Assembly: GCA_003554685.1 (NCBI GenBank)
Contig: PWHA01000218.1
Coordinates: forward strand, 1 to 8,220
Origin: Halanaerobiaceae bacterium
GTDB taxonomy: Bacteria; Bacillota; Halanaerobiia; Halanaerobiales; Halarsenatibacteraceae
Direction of reading: 5' to 3'
Length of the DNA: 8,220 bases
In this document: one piece after another, positions 4,796 to 8,220 of the stretch
Position numbering within the stretch: position 1 is the first letter of the stretch
How the letters are laid out: the number at the start of each line of letters is the position of its first letter
Notes under the pieces: generated by a model
What the model saw: only the letters and a program-made list of their open reading frames with translations
What the model was told of the DNA's origin: nothing
The model's database searches: none
Made by a program: the position numbers and the translations under genes

Positions 4796-6784
4796 CTATG
4801 CCAGATAATTTTTTATCTCTTCGGCAATATTTCCAGCAGCTAAACCAAAGTGTCGACCAACTTCTTCTCCCGGTCCGCTGGCTCCAAATCCTTCCACTGA
4901 AAAACTGAGATCCTGGGAGCCCAGAAACTGATACCAGCCCCGGTCAACTCCGGCTTCCAGAACCACCCTGAGGGCTGACTGAGGTTTAAGCGGTCCGGCA
5001 TTATTCGGTCCGGCATTATTGTCAGCCAGATTAGCGGTAAAGTTTTCCCGATCAGGAACAGAAATTACCCGGCAGCTGATATCTTCCTGTTCAAGCTCTT
5101 CTGCCGCTGCCACTGCCAGAGAAACCTCACTGCCACTGGCCAGCATTATAACCGCCGGCTTCTCTGCTTTCCTGATAACATAGCCACCCCGGTTCATATC
5201 CACCGGATTATCCTTCTTCAGAGCTGGCAGTCCCTGTCTGGTCAGAATTAAGGCTGTTGGACCATCTTTGTTTTCCAGGGCAGTCAACCAGGCCCGGGCA
5301 GTTTCTTCACCGTCTGCCGGGCGAAGAACTTTAAGGCCGGGTATCAGGCGCAGAGACTCCAGCTGCTCAACCGGCTGATGAGTGGGACCATCCTCTCCAA
5401 TAAAGATGGAATCGTGGGTGTAAACATAGATAACAGGCTGATGCATTAAAGCCGCCAGCCTGACCGCCGGACGCATATAATCAGAGAAGATCAGAAAGGT
5501 AGCGGCAAAGGGTCTCAGGCCTCCATGCAGAGCCAGGCCGTTAACCACTGCCCCCATGGCATGTTCCCTGACACCAAAACGGAAATTCTGACCGGCAAAC
5601 TGATCTTTCTGGATCTCACCTTTGCCATCCAGATAGGTCTTAGTGGAGGGAGCCAGATCGGCCGAGCCCCCGCAGAGATAGGGCAATTCTTCGGCTAGAA
5701 GCTTCAAAACCTTACCGCTGGCCTTGCGGGTGGCGATTTTTTCGGGGAATTCCAGGGCGGTTATCTTTTCTTCCAGATTCCCGGGAAGCTTTAGTTCCTG
5801 AGACTGCTGTAAGTCCCGATAGAGATCGGGAAACTCCTGCTGCCAGCCCTGAAAAAGTTTCTGCCAGGCCTGATACTCCTGCTTTTTTACGACCATTTTT
5901 TCCTGCCAGAATTCCCTGATTTTGTCCGGAATATAGAACTTCTCATCAAGCGGCAGACCAATGTTTTCCTTCAGACCCCGGACTTCATCCTCTCCCAGGG
6001 GAGCACCGTGGGCAGAGGCGCTGCCCTCCTTACCAGGCGCACCCCGGGCAATCCGGGTTCGGGCCACAATCAAAGCGGGTCTATCCTGCTCTAACCGGGC
6101 CTTATTCAGAGCAGAGCGCATTTCCTCTATACTGTGTCCATCAACATCATCTATAACCTGCCAGTTGTAAGCCCTAAATCGGGCTGCCACATCCTCGGTA
6201 AAGGCCAGTTCGGTACTGCCCTCGATTGAGATATCATTGGAATCATAGATAGCAATTAATTTCCCCAGTCCCAGGTGGCCGGCCAGGGAAGCCGCTTCGC
6301 TGGTAACCCCTTCCATCATACAGCCGTCTCCGGCAATTGTATAGGTGTAATGATCAAAAATTTCATATCCGGGCCGGTTATACCTCTCAGCCAGCATCCT
6401 TTCGGCAATGGCCATACCTGCCGCATTGGCAAACCCCTGCCCCAGGGGGCCGGTGGTGGTTTCCACCCCCGGAGTATCACCATATTCCGGATGACCGGGA
6501 GTGGCATAACCCAGCTGACGGAAATTTTTCAGATCCTCCAGCGACAGCTCATAACCTGAGAGATGCAAGAGAGAATATAACAGCATGGAACCATGACCGG
6601 CAGAAAGTACAAATCTATCCCGGTCCGGCCACTCAGAAGCCTCAGGATTATGTTTGAGCACCTCACTGTATAATAAAGTCCCGATTTCAGCACAGCCTAT
6701 CGGCATCCCGGGATGTCCCGAACTGGCTTTTTCCACTGCATCTGCTGCCAGACCTTTAACAATATTTGCTGCTTCATTTAGCAA
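4796..6784 (-). CDS. tkt: Transketolase
   Basis: This cytosolic, thiamine-diphosphate and Mg-dependent enzyme moves two-carbon units between ketose and aldose phosphates in the non-oxidative pentose phosphate pathway. It is full length (662 residues), not the split two-gene form. Visible motifs: GHPG with His24, SAGHGS with His64, DTPGVETTTGPLGQG, the cofactor motif GDG (152-154) ending at Asn183, SASAHGAPLG, and REHAM with the catalytic Glu407, then THDSIFIGEDGPTHQP. The C-terminal domain carries a doubled NNAGP (589-598) in a linker where typical transketolases have a YRxSVLP-like segment. The start is a TTG at 6784 with GGGAGGG (6797-6791) 6 bases upstream; the next in-frame Met is residue 27, inside the conserved GHPGMP, so the TTG is needed. 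It has its own likely promoter and is followed after 64 bases by the serine hydrolase. Confidence 0.97.
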   Translation of the reverse strand: MLNEAANIVKGLAADAVEKASSGHPGMPIGCAEIGTLLYSEVLKHNPEASEWPDRDRFVLSAGHGSMLLYSLLHLSGYELSLEDLKNFRQLGYATPGHPEYGDTPGVETTTGPLGQGFANAAGMAIAERMLAERYNRPGYEIFDHYTYTIAGDGCMMEGVTSEAASLAGHLGLGKLIAIYDSNDISIEGSTELAFTEDVAARFRAYNWQVIDDVDGHSIEEMRSALNKARLEQDRPALIVARTRIARGAPGKEGSASAHGAPLGEDEVRGLKENIGLPLDEKFYIPDKIREFWQEKMVVKKQEYQAWQKLFQGWQQEFPDLYRDLQQSQELKLPGNLEEKITALEFPEKIATRKASGKVLKLLAEELPYLCGGSADLAPSTKTYLDGKGEIQKDQFAGQNFRFGVREHAMGAVVNGLALHGGLRPFAATFLIFSDYMRPAVRLAALMHQPVIYVYTHDSIFIGEDGPTHQPVEQLESLRLIPGLKVLRPADGEETARAWLTALENKDGPTALILTRQGLPALKKDNPVDMNRGGYVIRKAEKPAVIMLASGSEVSLAVAAAEELEQEDISCRVISVPDRENFTANLADNNAGPNNAGPLKPQSALRVVLEAGVDRGWYQFLGSQDLSFSVEGFGASGPGEEVGRHFGLAAGNIAEEIKNYLA
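4991..5020 (-). repeat. In-frame 15-bp tandem duplication inside transketolase
   Basis: CGGTCCGGCATTATT (plus-strand reading) is present at 4991-5005 and again at 5006-5020 without mismatch. It keeps frame and encodes NNAGP twice (residues 589-598). Because the copies are identical even at third codon positions, the duplication is probably recent. Confidence 0.95.
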
Positions 6785-6806
6785 AGTAATCCCTCCCTGA
6801 TATACT

Positions 6807-6835
6807 TATATAAAGAACACTCTGTAATTGATCAA
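6807..6835 (-). promoter_or_regulatory. Candidate sigma-A-type promoter of transketolase
   Basis: On the minus strand TTGATC (6835-6830) and TATATA (6812-6807) are separated by the ideal 17 bases; each matches 4 of 6 consensus positions. Transcription would start near 6800, a few bases upstream of the GGGAGGG ribosome binding site. The -35 lies in an 8-bp palindrome TTGATCAA (6828-6835). This suggests that transketolase can be transcribed apart from hslO. Confidence 0.5.
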
Positions 6836-6881
6836 GAATTTAAACACGAATAATCATTAATTGTATTTAATCATTGTTTTG

Positions 6882-7805
6882 CTAATTATCTGAGTTCATT
6901 TCAAGTTTTTCTATATCCTCTGCGGAAAACTCATAACTTTCATTACAAAAATGACAGCCGACCTCAACCTTTCCCTGTTCTTCCAGAGTCTGGTTGATTT
7001 CTTCAGGATCCAGGCCTTCCAGCAGGGCTGCCACCCTCTCCCGGCTGCAGCGGCAGCTGTACTGCACCTTTTTGCTTTCCATAATACGAAACTCCAGACC
7101 CTCCAGCACTTCCGAGAGAAAATCTTCCGGGCTCATACCCTGCTTTATCAGGCTGCTGATCGATTTGATTGCCTCAATATTTTTCTCCAGCCGGGAAACA
7201 GATTCATCTTCTGCTTCGGGGAAAAGCTGGATTAAAAAACCACCGGCAGCTGCTATGGAAAGATCGGTATTGACCAGAACACCGACTCCCACCGAGGAGG
7301 GTGTCTGTTCGGATTTGGTAAAATAATAAGTCAGGTCTTCTCCGATCTCCCCGCTGACGAGAGGGACCTGGCCCTCATAGGGTTCCTTCAAACCCAGATC
7401 CTTTCTGACAATCAGGGTGCCTCTGCCGATTCCCCGGGATACCGCCAGCTTACCCTCCTGATCCATGGGCAAATTGGCCCGGGGATTTTTAACATAACCC
7501 CGAACACTGCCGTTGAGATCGGCTTCAGCAACGATTTTCTCCAGTGGACCATCTCCCTGAAACTGCAGAGAAATTTCCTTTCCCGATTTCAATAGAGAGG
7601 CCACCATCAGAGCTCCGGTCAGTGTTCGTCCCAGGGCAGCACTTGCCAGAGGAGAGGTCTGGTGAATCAGCCGGGCTTCCTCAACCAGACCGGTTGTTTT
7701 AACTGCTATGGCCCGAATCTGACGATCTCCGGTAATTGCCCGGATTAAATAATCGCTGTTCTGCTCCTGCTGTCTCCCTCTTTTTCCTTTTATTTCTTCA
7801 GTCAT
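6882..7805 (-). CDS. hslO: Hsp33 redox-regulated chaperone
   Basis: Hsp33 is a cytosolic holdase that is inactive when reduced with zinc bound, and is switched on by oxidative unfolding. The 307 residues match the family. The N-terminal core domain runs to about 235 (for example SPLASAALGRTLTGALM and the VRGYVKNP strand). The C-terminal redox switch has four cysteines in a CxC-x30-CxxC arrangement: Cys251 and Cys253 (CRC), then Cys284 and Cys287 (CHFC), the spacing expected for zinc binding and disulfide switching. I chose the ATG at 7805 because GGAAAGGAAG (7820-7811) lies 5 bases upstream; an in-frame TTG at 7844 lacks such a site and would add 13 residues that include the translated ribosome binding site. 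The gene is followed by a 97-base gap containing the transketolase promoter, so it may form its own unit. The key residues all look intact. Confidence 0.96.
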   Translation of the reverse strand: MTEEIKGKRGRQQEQNSDYLIRAITGDRQIRAIAVKTTGLVEEARLIHQTSPLASAALGRTLTGALMVASLLKSGKEISLQFQGDGPLEKIVAEADLNGSVRGYVKNPRANLPMDQEGKLAVSRGIGRGTLIVRKDLGLKEPYEGQVPLVSGEIGEDLTYYFTKSEQTPSSVGVGVLVNTDLSIAAAGGFLIQLFPEAEDESVSRLEKNIEAIKSISSLIKQGMSPEDFLSEVLEGLEFRIMESKKVQYSCRCSRERVAALLEGLDPEEINQTLEEQGKVEVGCHFCNESYEFSAEDIEKLEMNSDN

Positions 7806-7891
7806 TTTTTCTTCCTTTCCTGGTGGAAACAAATAGTCTATCAAGTATTCTATCTCAGTACCGGATTTGAGCTATCAGGCAGTATTTGCTT

Positions 7892-8220
7892 TTAATGTTC
7901 CTGGGGCGGAGTGGTAGTGGCTCTCCTGGACTGCTTCAGCATGGTATAAACAACTCCGGAAAGGATCATTGCTCCGCCCACAAAAGTCAGGATGGTTATC
8001 CTGTCTCCCAGCAGAATCCAGGCCAGAATGGTGGTCAGGATAGGTTCTCCAATGATAGCCACCGATACCAGAGTGGTTGGAACATAGCGAACTGCCAGGT
8101 TTAAAACAGAATGACCAATTACCGTAGGCCCGGCAGCCAGTCCGATAAAATAAAGCCAGTTGCTGGTACCGTAACCGGTAAAGGAAGTCCCGGAAATCAG
8201 GACACCTAACACCAGAAATA
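7892..8220 (-). CDS. EamA/DMT-family transporter, C-terminal part
   Basis: The frame is open from the window edge to a TAA at 7894-7892, giving about 109 residues of the C-terminal half of a drug/metabolite transporter superfamily (EamA) membrane protein. Hydrophobic segments are visible around LGVLISGTSFTGYGTSNWLY, LVSVAIIGEPILTTILAWIL and LTFVGGAMILSGVVYTML. The stretch GHSVLNLAVRYVPTTLVSVA followed by GEPILTTILAWILLGD matches the typical repeat (n-x-a-l-x-x-x-p-a and E-P-x-x-a) of EamA domains. A basic, polar tail (KQSRRATTTPPQEH) ends it. The GTG at 8212 is internal; the true start and the first EamA repeat lie beyond the window. The substrate (an exported metabolite or amino acid is common in the family) cannot be told. 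It lies 86 bases upstream of hslO on the same strand. Confidence 0.88.
   Translation of the reverse strand, partial: FLVLGVLISGTSFTGYGTSNWLYFIGLAAGPTVIGHSVLNLAVRYVPTTLVSVAIIGEPILTTILAWILLGDRITILTFVGGAMILSGVVYTMLKQSRRATTTPPQEH

Noticed and set aside
6275..6657. Two plus-strand open frames opposite the transketolase N-terminal domain
   Set aside because: They are antisense to the strongly conserved cofactor-binding region and have no recognisable motifs.
6836..6881. Terminator after hslO
   Set aside because: Only weak A-T inverted pairing (ATTAA/TTAAT) is present, without a stable stem or T tract.
7806..7844. TTG start 13 codons upstream for Hsp33
   Set aside because: It has no Shine-Dalgarno site, and the extra residues would be encoded by the ribosome binding site of the better ATG.
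1..8220. CRISPR array, insertion sequence, prophage or defence island
   Set aside because: There are no spaced repeats, transposase or integrase motifs, or defence-gene domains; the genes are housekeeping or common accessory families.

Overview
The window looks like ordinary chromosome of a bacterium, most likely a member of the Bacillota (Firmicutes). This placement is inference. It rests on the strong purine-rich Shine-Dalgarno sites (AGGAGGT, GGGAGGTGA), a TTG start on the transketolase gene, TGn-type extended -10 boxes, and the mix of FolC, a YuiD-type membrane protein and Hsp33. An anaerobic, moderately halophilic clostridial or Halanaerobiales-like host would fit, but no marker gene here proves it. 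Coding DNA has moderate GC and many CCGG runs, while the gaps between genes are very AT-rich.

Layout, left to right. Bases 1-38 hold the first codons of a minus-strand gene that leaves the window. Just upstream of it, and so in the same likely transcription unit, is folC (63-1415, minus). An AT-rich gap of about 420 bases follows, with candidate divergent promoters and short direct repeats. It separates folC from the only plus-strand gene, a YuiD-like divergent PAP2 membrane protein (1838-2266). Convergent to that gene is a small VOC/glyoxalase-fold protein (2288-2650, minus). Then come a secreted or membrane-anchored serine hydrolase of the beta-lactamase/PBP (S12) family (2761-4731, minus), transketolase (4796-6784, minus), the redox chaperone Hsp33 (6882-7805, minus), and the C-terminal half of an EamA/DMT transporter (7892-8220, minus, cut by the window edge).

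The genes do not form an obvious single pathway. FolC serves folate and one-carbon metabolism, transketolase the non-oxidative pentose phosphate pathway, and Hsp33 oxidative protein stress. The serine hydrolase acts at the envelope on an unknown substrate. Transketolase has its own plausible sigma-A-type promoter, and the hydrolase may be read through from it across a 64-base gap.

I found no convincing new system, mobile element, CRISPR array, tRNA or rRNA. The points worth a second look are small: two independent perfect 15-bp tandem duplications (one in frame inside transketolase, one in the yuiD leader), a pair of identical extended -10 elements 50 bp apart, a motif substitution in FolC, several palindromes next to ribosome binding sites, and the hydrolase's C-terminal four-helix membrane domain.
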